The notes beneath the pieces were generated by a model. It worked only from the letters and a program-made list of their open reading frames with translations. It searched no databases and was not told where the DNA came from. From an uncultured Erysipelotrichaceae bacterium (GTDB lineage: Bacteria; Bacillota_I; Bacilli_A; Erysipelotrichales; Coprobacillaceae), in contig UQVG01000103.1 in NCBI GenBank assembly GCA_900544435.1, positions 1-7,079 of the forward strand: DNA of 7,079 bases, in the 5' to 3' direction. Numbering within the stretch: position 1 is the stretch's first letter; every line of letters starts with the position of its first letter. Shown here in pieces: positions 1-6,334 of the stretch. Made by a program: the position numbers and the translations under genes.

Positions 1-19
1 ATAAATAAAGAAAATAAGG

Positions 20-42
20 TGTAAAATGATAATTTTGTTACA
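20..42. promoter_or_regulatory. imperfect 23-bp palindrome upstream of heme operon (candidate operator)
   Basis: The arms TGTAA (20-24) and TTACA (38-42) are perfect complements, and 8 of the 11 positions pair around a centre at 31. The left part contains TGATAAT (27-33), a Fur-like half-site, but the right half does not match Fur. The site lies about 20 bases before the candidate -35 box of the heme operon. It could bind a metal- or heme-responsive regulator, or it could be chance in AT-rich DNA. The regulator cannot be named from the sequence. Confidence 0.3.
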
Positions 43-63
43 GAGATGAAACAAAAATAGACA

Positions 64-91
64 TTGAAAAATAAAGTAATAATGTTAAACT
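64..91 (+). promoter_or_regulatory. candidate sigma-A promoter of the heme operon
   Basis: A -35-like TTGAAA (64-69) is followed after 16 bases by TAAACT (86-91), preceded by TG at 83-84, giving an extended -10. Transcription would start near 97-98. The -10 is only a 4 of 6 match, so the assignment is tentative. TAGACA at 58-63 is an alternative -35 but has no good partner. Confidence 0.4.
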
Positions 92-98
92 TTCTTTG

Positions 99-114
99 GT
101 TAGCTAAGACTAAC
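99..114. promoter_or_regulatory. inverted repeat in leader of heme operon
   Basis: GTTAG (99-103) and CTAAC (110-114) flank a six-base spacer, just before the ribosome binding site of the first gene. It overlaps the self-complementary TTAGCTAA (100-107). It vaguely recalls DtxR-family operators, but half-site spacing and outer bases do not fit. It may be an operator near the transcription start or a weak leader hairpin. Its position close to the predicted start would suit repression. Confidence 0.25.
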
Positions 115-129
115 TTATAGGAGGGTAAA

Positions 130-1695
130 ATGAAAAAATTATTAAAGATAACACTTGCTTTAATGATGGCTTTAGGATTACAACTGACATCATTAAATGC
201 AGTCGACGCATTAAATATTGATTTATCAAAAGCAGGGACATATCAAATTCCTGTTGAAAATTTAAAAAGTGCTGCACCACTTCCAGCAGTACAAAAAGCC
301 TTTGCTGGTGCCTTTGGTGATACATTAGAAGTAACTGTTGATCAAGATGGAAAAATGCAAGCAGTTGCTACGTTACAAAATATGATTATTAACATGGGAT
401 CAGAATATTATGCAAATGTTTTAACAATTGCTGATGGAACAACTCTTTCAACAAAAGTAGAAAAGTCTACACAAGGAATGGGCGGAGAAACATTAGAAGT
501 AGAAGTACCAGAAAAAATTTCTTTTGAATTACCTCAATTAGATGAAAATAATTCAACAGTTTTATCAATTACAGTTGATTTTATGAATTATTTTATGGGA
601 CAAGGAAAGGATTATCCAACAAATGTAACTTTAACATTAGATTTAGATAATGCAAAAGAATTACAAAAAGAATATGTTTTAGAAGATGGTACATATGACG
701 TTCCTGTAAATGTTTTAAAAGAAAATAGTGATGATCAATCAATGGCAGCACAAGCTGTAGAATCAGCACAAATTACTGTTAAAAACAATGAAGTTGTTGT
801 TACTTTAACATTAAAAGAAATGACAATGTATGGTATGAGTGCTTCTGTTGATAAAATGGAATATCAATTAAAAGATGGAACATATAAAGAAGCAACTGTT
901 ATTGAGGAAGAAGATGGACATCCAAAAAAAGTACAATTCAAATTAGATGAAAATAAAGAACTTACAAATGTTAAGTTTTATTATGGTGGAAGCCCAAGAG
1001 GTGCTATTGCAAGATTACAATTAAAATTAGATGGTCTAACAAAAGTTGATCCTACACCAGAAACACCAAAAGATGATGAAGATAAAAAAGATGAAGAAAA
1101 TACTTCTCGTTTTACAAAAGATGGAACATATAGTGTAGATGTTGCTTTATGGAATGCTACAAGTGATAAAGAATCAATGGCAGCTTCTGCTATCAATTCA
1201 AAAGCAAAAATCATTGTTAAAGATGGTAAAGCAACAATGTATCTTTCAACAAAAGAAATGTCATTTGGAAGTATCAAAGCAAGTTTACAAGAATTCTATA
1301 TTGGAAGTGAACAAGAAGATTATAAAAATCATAGTGCTACAATTATTGAAAAAGATGCACAAGGAAATCCAACATTATGGGCCTTTGAATTACCTCATGA
1401 AAATGAATATATTAATGTAATGATGAATCCACATGTTGCCATGATGGGAAATATGGATTTAGCAGCAAGATTAAAAATTGATTATACAACATTAACTTAT
1501 GTTTCAGATAAAACAGAATTAGAAACAAATACTAAAAATGATAATCAACAAGAAAATACAAATAAAGATAATCAAACAAATGAAAACCAATCAGTTAAAA
1601 CAGGTGATCAAACATCTATTCAGTTATTCATGACATTATTTATAATTTCTATAACAATGATTGGATTTATTTTAAGAAAGAAACATGAGGCATAA
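130..1695 (+). CDS. cell-wall-anchored heme-binding protein with three NEAT-like domains
   Basis: A surface receptor predicted to bind heme or hemoproteins and pass heme inward. The 521-residue protein has a signal peptide (cut probably after VDA, residue 27), a divergent NEAT-like domain (about 30-172), and two similar NEAT domains (about 183-302 and 327-453). The latter two share a DGTY start and an SMAA lip motif (Met205, Met350). An acidic Pro/Asp/Glu linker separates domains 2 and 3. The C-terminus has a low-complexity Asn/Gln/Thr stalk, an LPXTG-like SVKTGD motif (488-493), a hydrophobic segment and an RKKHEA tail, the layout of a sortase substrate. The canonical YxxxY heme motif is not evident. 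AGGAGGG (119-125) supports this start. It is the first gene of the heme operon, in the place held by shr in Streptococcus pyogenes, but it is shorter and wall-anchored. The NEAT assignment is firm for domains 2-3, weaker for domain 1. Confidence 0.88.
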   Translation: MKKLLKITLALMMALGLQLTSLNAVDALNIDLSKAGTYQIPVENLKSAAPLPAVQKAFAGAFGDTLEVTVDQDGKMQAVATLQNMIINMGSEYYANVLTIADGTTLSTKVEKSTQGMGGETLEVEVPEKISFELPQLDENNSTVLSITVDFMNYFMGQGKDYPTNVTLTLDLDNAKELQKEYVLEDGTYDVPVNVLKENSDDQSMAAQAVESAQITVKNNEVVVTLTLKEMTMYGMSASVDKMEYQLKDGTYKEATVIEEEDGHPKKVQFKLDENKELTNVKFYYGGSPRGAIARLQLKLDGLTKVDPTPETPKDDEDKKDEENTSRFTKDGTYSVDVALWNATSDKESMAASAINSKAKIIVKDGKATMYLSTKEMSFGSIKASLQEFYIGSEQEDYKNHSATIIEKDAQGNPTLWAFELPHENEYINVMMNPHVAMMGNMDLAARLKIDYTTLTYVSDKTELETNTKNDNQQENTNKDNQTNENQSVKTGDQTSIQLFMTLFIISITMIGFILRKKHEA

Positions 1696-1712
1696 AAATG
1701 CCTCATATTTTT
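1685..1712 (+). terminator. intra-operon hairpin with short T-run (attenuator or weak terminator)
   Basis: A perfect 9-bp stem (1685-1693 with 1698-1706) closes an AAAA loop and is followed by one A and five Ts (1708-1712). It begins inside the last codons of the NEAT gene and ends just before the shp ribosome binding site. No separate promoter for shp was recognised, so this probably causes partial termination or stabilises the 3' end of the first message, making the wall protein more abundant than the importer. Confidence 0.65.
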
Positions 1713-1723
1713 ATGGAGGAACT

Positions 1724-2596
1724 ATGAAAAAAATATTACAAATAAATATCATTTTGATGATGTTATTCATGTTTATTTCACCAGTCAGTGCTTTAAATGA
1801 TGGGGCATATCTCGTTAGTCGTTCTACAAGTTATACCAATCCTCTTACGGGTAAAACAGAAGATGGAGGAGAAAATATTGCTTTAGGTGAAAGTATGGTA
1901 GGCAATATTGTAGAAAGTAAATTATTGGTTGAACAAACAAATGGAAAATATTATATCACTGTTGGTTTAGGTTTAGCTTCTAATGTCAGTAATGTACGAT
2001 TTAAAGTGATGACATCAAGTGGGTCAATGAGTTCAGTTTCAGCGACTAAAACAGGAAGTAGTAGTGCAAATGGGGATACTGTTAATCATTATAGATTACA
2101 AGTCAGTTTTTTAGAACTTTATATAAGTCCTATTATGTATGTAAATCCAATGGGTAGAGATGTACAGTTTTTTATTAAACCTAATATTTCCTCGGCAATA
2201 GCAGGAACAGGAGTTTATAACAGTCAAATGATTCCTCAAAATACAGAAACATCAACAAGTCAAAATACACAATCAAATACATCAAAACCAACAACAAATC
2301 AAACAACTCAAGAAGAAACAACTAAGGAAACCCAAACATCAGAAACTACTGAAATACAACAAGCAACAGTAGGAACAATTACAAAAGAATCACTTATGGA
2401 AAATGCGACGGGGTTAAGTAATCATTTAATAAATTCCAAAGGAAAAGTCGATAAAAAATTAAAACTAACAGTTAAAAACTTAAAACATACAACTAAGGAA
2501 AGTACAACCAAAAAAGATAATACATTACTTATTGTAGGAATATGTATTGCATTTATTTTAGGAGGAATATTCTATGTTAAAAAAATTAAAAAGTAG
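1724..2596 (+). CDS. shp: Shp-type membrane-anchored heme-binding protein
   Basis: A surface heme-relay protein, expected to take heme from the upstream NEAT protein and give it to the ABC-transporter binding protein. The 290 residues comprise a signal peptide (cut probably after VSA, residue 23), an Shp heme-binding domain (about 25-160), a Thr/Gln/Ser-rich linker (about 172-215), a basic region, and a C-terminal membrane helix (about 267-285) with a KKIKK tail and no sorting motif. From memory of S. pyogenes Shp, heme is held by two methionines (Met66, Met153). The matching contexts here are GESMVGN (Met58) and NPMGRDV (Met143), with nearly the same spacing. The ATG at 1724 is preferred over the in-frame ATG at 1685: it follows GGAGG (1715-1719) and begins a proper signal peptide, whereas the upstream start lies in the hairpin. 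The gene overlaps the next by 23 bases. Confidence 0.85.
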   Translation: MKKILQINIILMMLFMFISPVSALNDGAYLVSRSTSYTNPLTGKTEDGGENIALGESMVGNIVESKLLVEQTNGKYYITVGLGLASNVSNVRFKVMTSSGSMSSVSATKTGSSSANGDTVNHYRLQVSFLELYISPIMYVNPMGRDVQFFIKPNISSAIAGTGVYNSQMIPQNTETSTSQNTQSNTSKPTTNQTTQEETTKETQTSETTEIQQATVGTITKESLMENATGLSNHLINSKGKVDKKLKLTVKNLKHTTKESTTKKDNTLLIVGICIAFILGGIFYVKKIKK

Positions 2597-3464
2597 TTTG
2601 GTATTTATCTGTTTAATATCTTTATTAACAGGATATGTCAATCAAAATCAAGAAGTAACAAGTGATCAAGAAATTACAGTTGCAGCTACTTCTATTGCTG
2701 TTACAGAAATTTTAGATCAATTAAATATTCCAGCTAAACAAGTTGTAGGAATTCCTCAAAGTGATAGTTATACTGTTCCTAAAAAATACCAAAAGTCAAC
2801 AAAGATTGGTAATGCAATGACACCAGATATGGAAAAAATATCTACATTAAAACCTGATTTAATTTTAAGTCCTAATTCATTAGAAAGTGATCTTTCAAGT
2901 AAATATGAAAAAATCAAAATCAGTTCAAGTTTTTTAAATCTTAAAAACTTATCGGGAATGTATAAGAGTATTGAAGAATTAGGAAAATTATTTAATAAAG
3001 AAAAACAAGCTAAAAAACTTGTTGATGAGTATGTTGACTATATGGTTTCTTTTAGAGAAAAATATCAAAATAATGTGAGTCCACGTGTTTTAATCTTAAT
3101 GGGACTTCCAGGAGGAAGTTATGTTGTAGCAACTGAATCAAGTTATGTTGGAGATTTAGTAAGATTAGCAGGTGGAACAAATATTTATGGTGATGGAGAA
3201 GGAAAAGATTTTGTTAATGTCAGTGTAGAAGATATGTTAAAACAAAATCCTGATATTATTTTAAGAACATCTCATGCCATGCCAAAACAAGTTATGGAGT
3301 ATTTTCAACAAGAGTTTTCGAATAATCAAACTTGGCAACAATTTGATGCTGTTAAGAATAATAAAGTATATGATTTAAATAATGAATATTTTGGAATGAG
3401 TGCTAATTTTAATTATCAAAAAGGATTAGAAACATTAGAAGGAATTTTATATGAAAACAATTAA
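2574..3464 (+). CDS. isdE: heme ABC transporter substrate-binding protein, IsdE/HtsA type
   Basis: Binds heme outside the membrane and delivers it to the permease encoded next. The 296-residue protein has an N-terminal hydrophobic segment (about 8-20) and a two-lobed class III binding-protein fold (about 33-294). IsdE and HtsA hold heme with one Met and one His. Both contexts are here: IGNAMTPDMEK (Met82, first lobe) and RTSHAMP (His234, second lobe). This favours heme over cobalamin or siderophores. Oddly, the lipobox reads LLTGY where LLTGC is expected: residue 21 is Tyr (TAT, 2634-2636), one base from a Cys codon. No obvious signal peptidase I site replaces it, so the protein may stay tethered by an uncleaved signal. 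AGGAGGA (2560-2566) supports the start. It overlaps shp by 23 bases and the permease by 14. It equals htsA in streptococcal naming. Confidence 0.9.
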   Translation: MLKKLKSSLVFICLISLLTGYVNQNQEVTSDQEITVAATSIAVTEILDQLNIPAKQVVGIPQSDSYTVPKKYQKSTKIGNAMTPDMEKISTLKPDLILSPNSLESDLSSKYEKIKISSSFLNLKNLSGMYKSIEELGKLFNKEKQAKKLVDEYVDYMVSFREKYQNNVSPRVLILMGLPGGSYVVATESSYVGDLVRLAGGTNIYGDGEGKDFVNVSVEDMLKQNPDIILRTSHAMPKQVMEYFQQEFSNNQTWQQFDAVKNNKVYDLNNEYFGMSANFNYQKGLETLEGILYENN

Positions 3465-4428
3465 AAAGCATCCCTTATTGTTTATATTATCTTTATTTAT
3501 CTTATTATGTATTTCATTCTTTATAGCAATTAATACAGGAACGATCAAAATCTCATTTATTCAATTATTAAAAGGACTCTTTATAGAATATAACAAAGAT
3601 GTTGCAAGTATCTATCAAATACGTTTTCCTCGTGTCATTGTTACTATGCTTGTAGGATGTGCACTTGCTTTAGCAGGTTTATTATTTCAAGTAGTACTAA
3701 AGAATCCTTTAGCAGATCCAGGTATTATTGGAATCAGTGCAGGAGCACAATTAGTTAGTTTATTAGTAGGTATCTTTTTACCTGATTTATATACCATCAA
3801 ACCATTGTTAACATGTTTAGGAGGATTAATAACATTTATATTGATTTATAGTTTATCTTGGAAATCAGGATTAAAAACAACAAGAATCATTCTTGTTGGT
3901 GTGGCTATTCATTATACGATAACAGCAATGATTTCCTTTATCGAAAGTATATCATCATCTATTTCTTCAGCTGCTGGAAGTGTTATTTTATATACATGGA
4001 ATGATGTTCAATTATTGATCATTTATATTTTACCAATTTTAGTGATTTTATCATTTCTAACAAAAGCCTGTGATTTATTAGGATTAGAAGATCGTACATT
4101 ATTATCATTAGGAATTAATGTTAATCTTTATCGATTTATCATTTCTTTATTAGCAGTTATTTTATGTAGTGTTTCAGTAGCGATTGCAGGTGTGTTAAGT
4201 TTTGTAGGTTTACTTGTTCCTCATCTTGCACGTTTATTTGTAGGTAATAAGCATAGTTATTTATTACCATCCTGTGGTTTATTAGGAGCTATCATTTTAT
4301 TAATGGCAGATACAATTGGTAGAGTCATTATTGCTCCTTATGAAATTGCTCCAGCTATTTTAATGGCTTTAATTGGAGGACCATTATTTATTGTTTTATT
4401 AAAAAGGAGTTCAATGCATGAAAGTTAA
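3451..4428 (+). CDS. isdF: heme ABC transporter permease, FecCD/BtuC family (IsdF/HtsB type)
   Basis: The membrane channel subunit that moves heme from the binding protein to the cytoplasm, probably as a homodimer with the following ATPase. Its 325 residues are mostly hydrophobic, consistent with the nine to ten helices of the family. Family signatures are clear: RFPRVIVTMLVG (58-69), NPLADPGIIGISAGA (85-99), the coupling region DRTLLSLGI (214-222), AGVLSFVGLLVPHLAR (246-261), and a C-terminal EIAPAILMALIGGPLFI stretch (298-314). The length is normal for the family. AAGGA (3439-3443) lies seven bases before the ATG, inside the isdE coding end. The overlaps (14 bases upstream, 11 downstream) suggest translational coupling. 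Substrate is inferred from isdE and shp, since this family also carries siderophores and cobalamin. Confidence 0.92.
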   Translation: MKTIKKHPLLFILSLFILLCISFFIAINTGTIKISFIQLLKGLFIEYNKDVASIYQIRFPRVIVTMLVGCALALAGLLFQVVLKNPLADPGIIGISAGAQLVSLLVGIFLPDLYTIKPLLTCLGGLITFILIYSLSWKSGLKTTRIILVGVAIHYTITAMISFIESISSSISSAAGSVILYTWNDVQLLIIYILPILVILSFLTKACDLLGLEDRTLLSLGINVNLYRFIISLLAVILCSVSVAIAGVLSFVGLLVPHLARLFVGNKHSYLLPSCGLLGAIILLMADTIGRVIIAPYEIAPAILMALIGGPLFIVLLKRSSMHES

Positions 4429-5176
4429 AAATCTCTCTTTTAGTTACAATCAAAAATCATTTATTAAAGATTTAAATATAGAATTTAAAGAAAATCAAAT
4501 AACAACAATTATTGGTTCAAATGGAAGTGGTAAATCAACACTACTGATGTTATTAAGTCGTATCTATAAACCTCAAGAAGGGAATATAGAAATTGATGAA
4601 CAAAATATTTGGAACTATAAAATAAAAGATTTTGCGAAAAAGGTAGCTGTTGTTCATCAAAAAAATCAAATCTATGGAGATCAAGATGTAAAAACAATTG
4701 TGGGTTATGGAAGATTACCTTATCTTCATTATTCACAAAAGTTAACAGCTAAAGATTATGAAATCATTGATTGGGCTTTAGAGGTAACTCATTTAAAAGA
4801 ATATCAAAATAGAACATTAAAAAGTTTATCTGGAGGACAACAACAACGTGTTTGGATAGCTATGGCTTTAGCACAAAAAACACCTTATCTTTTATTAGAT
4901 GAACCAACAACCTATTTAGATATTAGATATCAATTAGAATTACTAAGATTACTCAAAGAAATCAATCAAAAATATAAAATAACAATTATTATGGTTTTAC
5001 ATGATATCAATCAAGCTATTCAATATTCAGATCATATCATTGGTATGAAACAAGGTCAGATTATTGTTGAAGGAAAAGCAAAAGATGTTATAACTCAAGA
5101 AGTTATTAAAAAGATATATGGGATAGATTTACAAACAACAAAAATCAATGATCAACCATTTGTACTTACAGTATAG
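4418..5176 (+). CDS. heme ABC transporter ATP-binding protein (HtsC-like, FepC family)
   Basis: The cytoplasmic ATPase that powers heme import with the FecCD permease. At 252 residues it is a complete single nucleotide-binding domain. Visible motifs are Walker A GSNGSGKST (33-41), Q-loop Gln81, signature LSGGQ (137-141), Walker B YLLLDEP (157-163), D-loop YLD (166-168) and switch His195. All key residues are intact, so it should hydrolyse ATP. AAGGAG (4404-4409) fits the ATG at 4418; an ATG four bases upstream is in another frame. It overlaps the permease gene by 11 bases and is the last gene of the operon, ending directly in a terminator. It corresponds to htsC of the streptococcal heme operon. 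Sequence alone would not separate it from iron-siderophore ATPases; the heme role comes from its neighbours. Confidence 0.93.
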   Translation: MKVKNLSFSYNQKSFIKDLNIEFKENQITTIIGSNGSGKSTLLMLLSRIYKPQEGNIEIDEQNIWNYKIKDFAKKVAVVHQKNQIYGDQDVKTIVGYGRLPYLHYSQKLTAKDYEIIDWALEVTHLKEYQNRTLKSLSGGQQQRVWIAMALAQKTPYLLLDEPTTYLDIRYQLELLRLLKEINQKYKITIIMVLHDINQAIQYSDHIIGMKQGQIIVEGKAKDVITQEVIKKIYGIDLQTTKINDQPFVLTV

Positions 5177-5194
5177 GGCATAAGCCCTTTTTTT
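5175..5194 (+). terminator. intrinsic terminator of the heme operon
   Basis: AGGGC (5175-5179) pairs with GCCCT (5184-5188) around an ATAA loop, followed by a run of seven Ts (5188-5194). The stem begins in the stop codon of the ATPase gene. It separates the heme operon from luxS. Confidence 0.85.
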
Positions 5195-5195
5195 C

Positions 5196-5224
5196 TTGAC
5201 AGTCATATGGGAATGGTATATTCT
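5196..5224 (+). promoter_or_regulatory. luxS promoter
   Basis: A consensus -35 TTGACA (5196-5201) starts one base after the terminator T-run. At 17 bases spacing lies TATTCT (5219-5224), a 4 of 6 match; TATATT (5217-5222), preceded by TG at 5214-5215, is an alternative extended -10 with a short 15-base spacer. The leader to luxS would be about 60 bases, with no riboswitch-like structure seen in it. Confidence 0.6.
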
Positions 5225-5288
5225 TATATCATACTAATTCTATATGAAATAAATAAATTGGTACAAAATAAAATTGGGGGAATAAAAA

Positions 5289-5735
5289 ATGGAAAGAATT
5301 ACAAGTTTTAGTGTTGATCATCGTAAACTTACAAAAGGAGTCTATGTATCAAGAATTGATGGGGATTTGATTACATATGATATTCGTATGACACAACCAA
5401 ATGTTGAGCCAGCTTTAAAACCAGAAGCAGTACATACGATTGAACATATCGGAGCAACATTACTTAGAAATGGAAAATATAAAGATCAAGTGATTTATTT
5501 TGGACCAATGGGCTGTATGACAGGCTTTTATTTAATCGTAAGAGATTTAGATTTAGAGATAATTAATGGAATTGTAAAAGACGTTTACACACAAATTGCT
5601 TCATGGAATCAAGAAATTCCAGGAGCGAAGGAAGAAGAATGTGGAAACTATACTTTTATGGATTTAGAAGAAGCTAAAAAAGCAGCAGATTATTTTGTAA
5701 ACAGTAAATGGGAACATAAATATCATTTACTTTAA
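5289..5735 (+). CDS. luxS: S-ribosylhomocysteine lyase LuxS
   Basis: Splits S-ribosylhomocysteine into homocysteine and DPD, the precursor of autoinducer-2, in the activated methyl cycle; a cytosolic metal-dependent homodimer. The 148 residues are near the usual length. The metal site is visible as HTIEH (His49, His53) and Cys118 in EECGN; Glu52 and Cys76 in GPMGCMTGF are the catalytic pair by analogy with Bacillus subtilis LuxS (His54, Glu57, His58, Cys84, Cys126). The spacing between the two cysteines (42) is the same. Substrate-contact elements SFSVDH near the N-terminus and DIRMTQPN (31-38) are also present. GGGGGA (5276-5281) lies seven bases before the ATG. It has its own promoter and terminator, so it is a single-gene unit and not part of the heme operon. 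Met replaces the common Arg after Cys76, probably without loss of function. Confidence 0.96.
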   Translation: MERITSFSVDHRKLTKGVYVSRIDGDLITYDIRMTQPNVEPALKPEAVHTIEHIGATLLRNGKYKDQVIYFGPMGCMTGFYLIVRDLDLEIINGIVKDVYTQIASWNQEIPGAKEEECGNYTFMDLEEAKKAADYFVNSKWEHKYHLL

Positions 5736-5738
5736 GAA

Positions 5739-5769
5739 GAAATTGTTCATATACAATTTCCTTTTTTTT
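5739..5769 (+). terminator. luxS terminator
   Basis: GAAATTGT (5739-5746) pairs perfectly with ACAATTTC (5753-5760) around a six-base loop, followed after one C by eight Ts (5762-5769). The stem is AT-rich but the T-run is strong. Its right half overlaps the promoter of the next gene. Confidence 0.8.
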
Positions 5770-5777
5770 GCTATAAT
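5750..5777 (+). promoter_or_regulatory. promoter of the tetR-family gene
   Basis: A perfect extended -10, TGCTATAAT (5769-5777), is preceded at 16 bases by TATACA (5750-5755), a 4 of 6 match to the -35 box. Transcription would start near 5784, leaving a leader of about 14 bases with the GAGG ribosome binding site at 5787-5790. The -35 and spacer lie inside the luxS terminator. Confidence 0.65.
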
Positions 5778-5797
5778 GGGGTAAATGAGGTAAAGAT

Positions 5798-6334
5798 ATG
5801 AAGAAAACAAAAGAAATAATTATTGATGCGTTCTGGCAATTATTAGAAGAAAAACCCTTTAATAAAATAACAGTTCAAAACATTGTTGAACGTTGTGCAT
5901 TAAATAGAAACACTTTTTATTATCATTTTCAAGATATCCCAAATCTTGCTGAATATACAGTAAAATTATGGGCAGATGAAATCATTCAAAACAATTATGA
6001 ATTTGGTTCACCAATGACGTGTCTTTCTCCTTTGGTAGAAGAATTTATAAAACATAAAAAAGCTTTCCAACATCTTTATTCATCATCTCAAAAAGATGAA
6101 TTTATTACATATATGAATCATGTCGCTTTACATATTGTTAAAATGTTTATGAAACAATCTTCACATTATGTATCAAGAAGTGAAGATGAAAAGGAAACAT
6201 TAACACATTTTTATAAATGCTTAATGATTGGTATTTTAATTGATTGGTTAGAATGCCAAGGAGATTATGATTTAAAATTATTTGTAGAAAAAATCTATCA
6301 TTTAATAGATAGTTCCTCACAGACTTTATTATAA
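5798..6334 (+). CDS. TetR/AcrR-family transcriptional regulator
   Basis: A DNA-binding regulator, probably a dimeric repressor whose ligand is unknown. The 178 residues begin with a TetR_N helix-turn-helix region (about 6-52). The run from ITVQNIVERC to LNRNTFYYHFQDI (24-47) carries the typical recognition helix and FYYHF motif and resembles the DhaS-like branch of the family. The C-terminal half (about 60-178) is helical and divergent, as expected for the ligand and dimer domain; no function can be read from it. GAGG (5787-5790), seven bases before the ATG, supports the start. It is a single-gene unit between two terminators. Its targets may include itself or the DUF308 membrane gene just downstream, whose promoter region has a palindrome. 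No link to heme or AI-2 is shown by the sequence. Confidence 0.88.
   Translation: MKKTKEIIIDAFWQLLEEKPFNKITVQNIVERCALNRNTFYYHFQDIPNLAEYTVKLWADEIIQNNYEFGSPMTCLSPLVEEFIKHKKAFQHLYSSSQKDEFITYMNHVALHIVKMFMKQSSHYVSRSEDEKETLTHFYKCLMIGILIDWLECQGDYDLKLFVEKIYHLIDSSSQTLL

Noticed and set aside
27..45. Fur box starting TGATAAT
   Set aside because: Only the left half matches; the right half has few matches to ATTATCA.
73..93. AAAGT...ACTTT inverted repeat overlapping the heme operon promoter
   Set aside because: Only five arm bases pair, with an 11-base unpaired centre; not above chance in AT-rich DNA.
981..1277. Antisense open frame within the NEAT gene
   Set aside because: No ribosome binding site or family resemblance; it lies fully inside a well-supported gene. 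The same holds for antisense frames at 110-325 and 4509-4736 and the sense-strand frame at 1139-1420.
1685..1723. Longer shp start at the ATG at 1685
   Set aside because: It lies in the hairpin and adds 13 polar residues before the signal peptide; the ATG at 1724 follows a GGAGG site at the right distance.
2574..3464. isdE as a pseudogene because the lipobox Cys is missing
   Set aside because: The frame is full length and both heme ligands are present; only one residue is unusual.
3451..5176. Cobalamin or siderophore importer
   Set aside because: The permease and ATPase fit either, but the Met82/His234 binding protein and the Shp and NEAT genes point to heme.
5225..5288. SAM or other riboswitch before luxS
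   Set aside because: The leader is about 60 bases, AT-rich and without a multi-stem structure or second terminator.
5781..5795. Direct repeat GTAAA-TGAG-GTAAA before the tetR gene
   Set aside because: Short, AT-rich, and it includes the ribosome binding site; likely chance.
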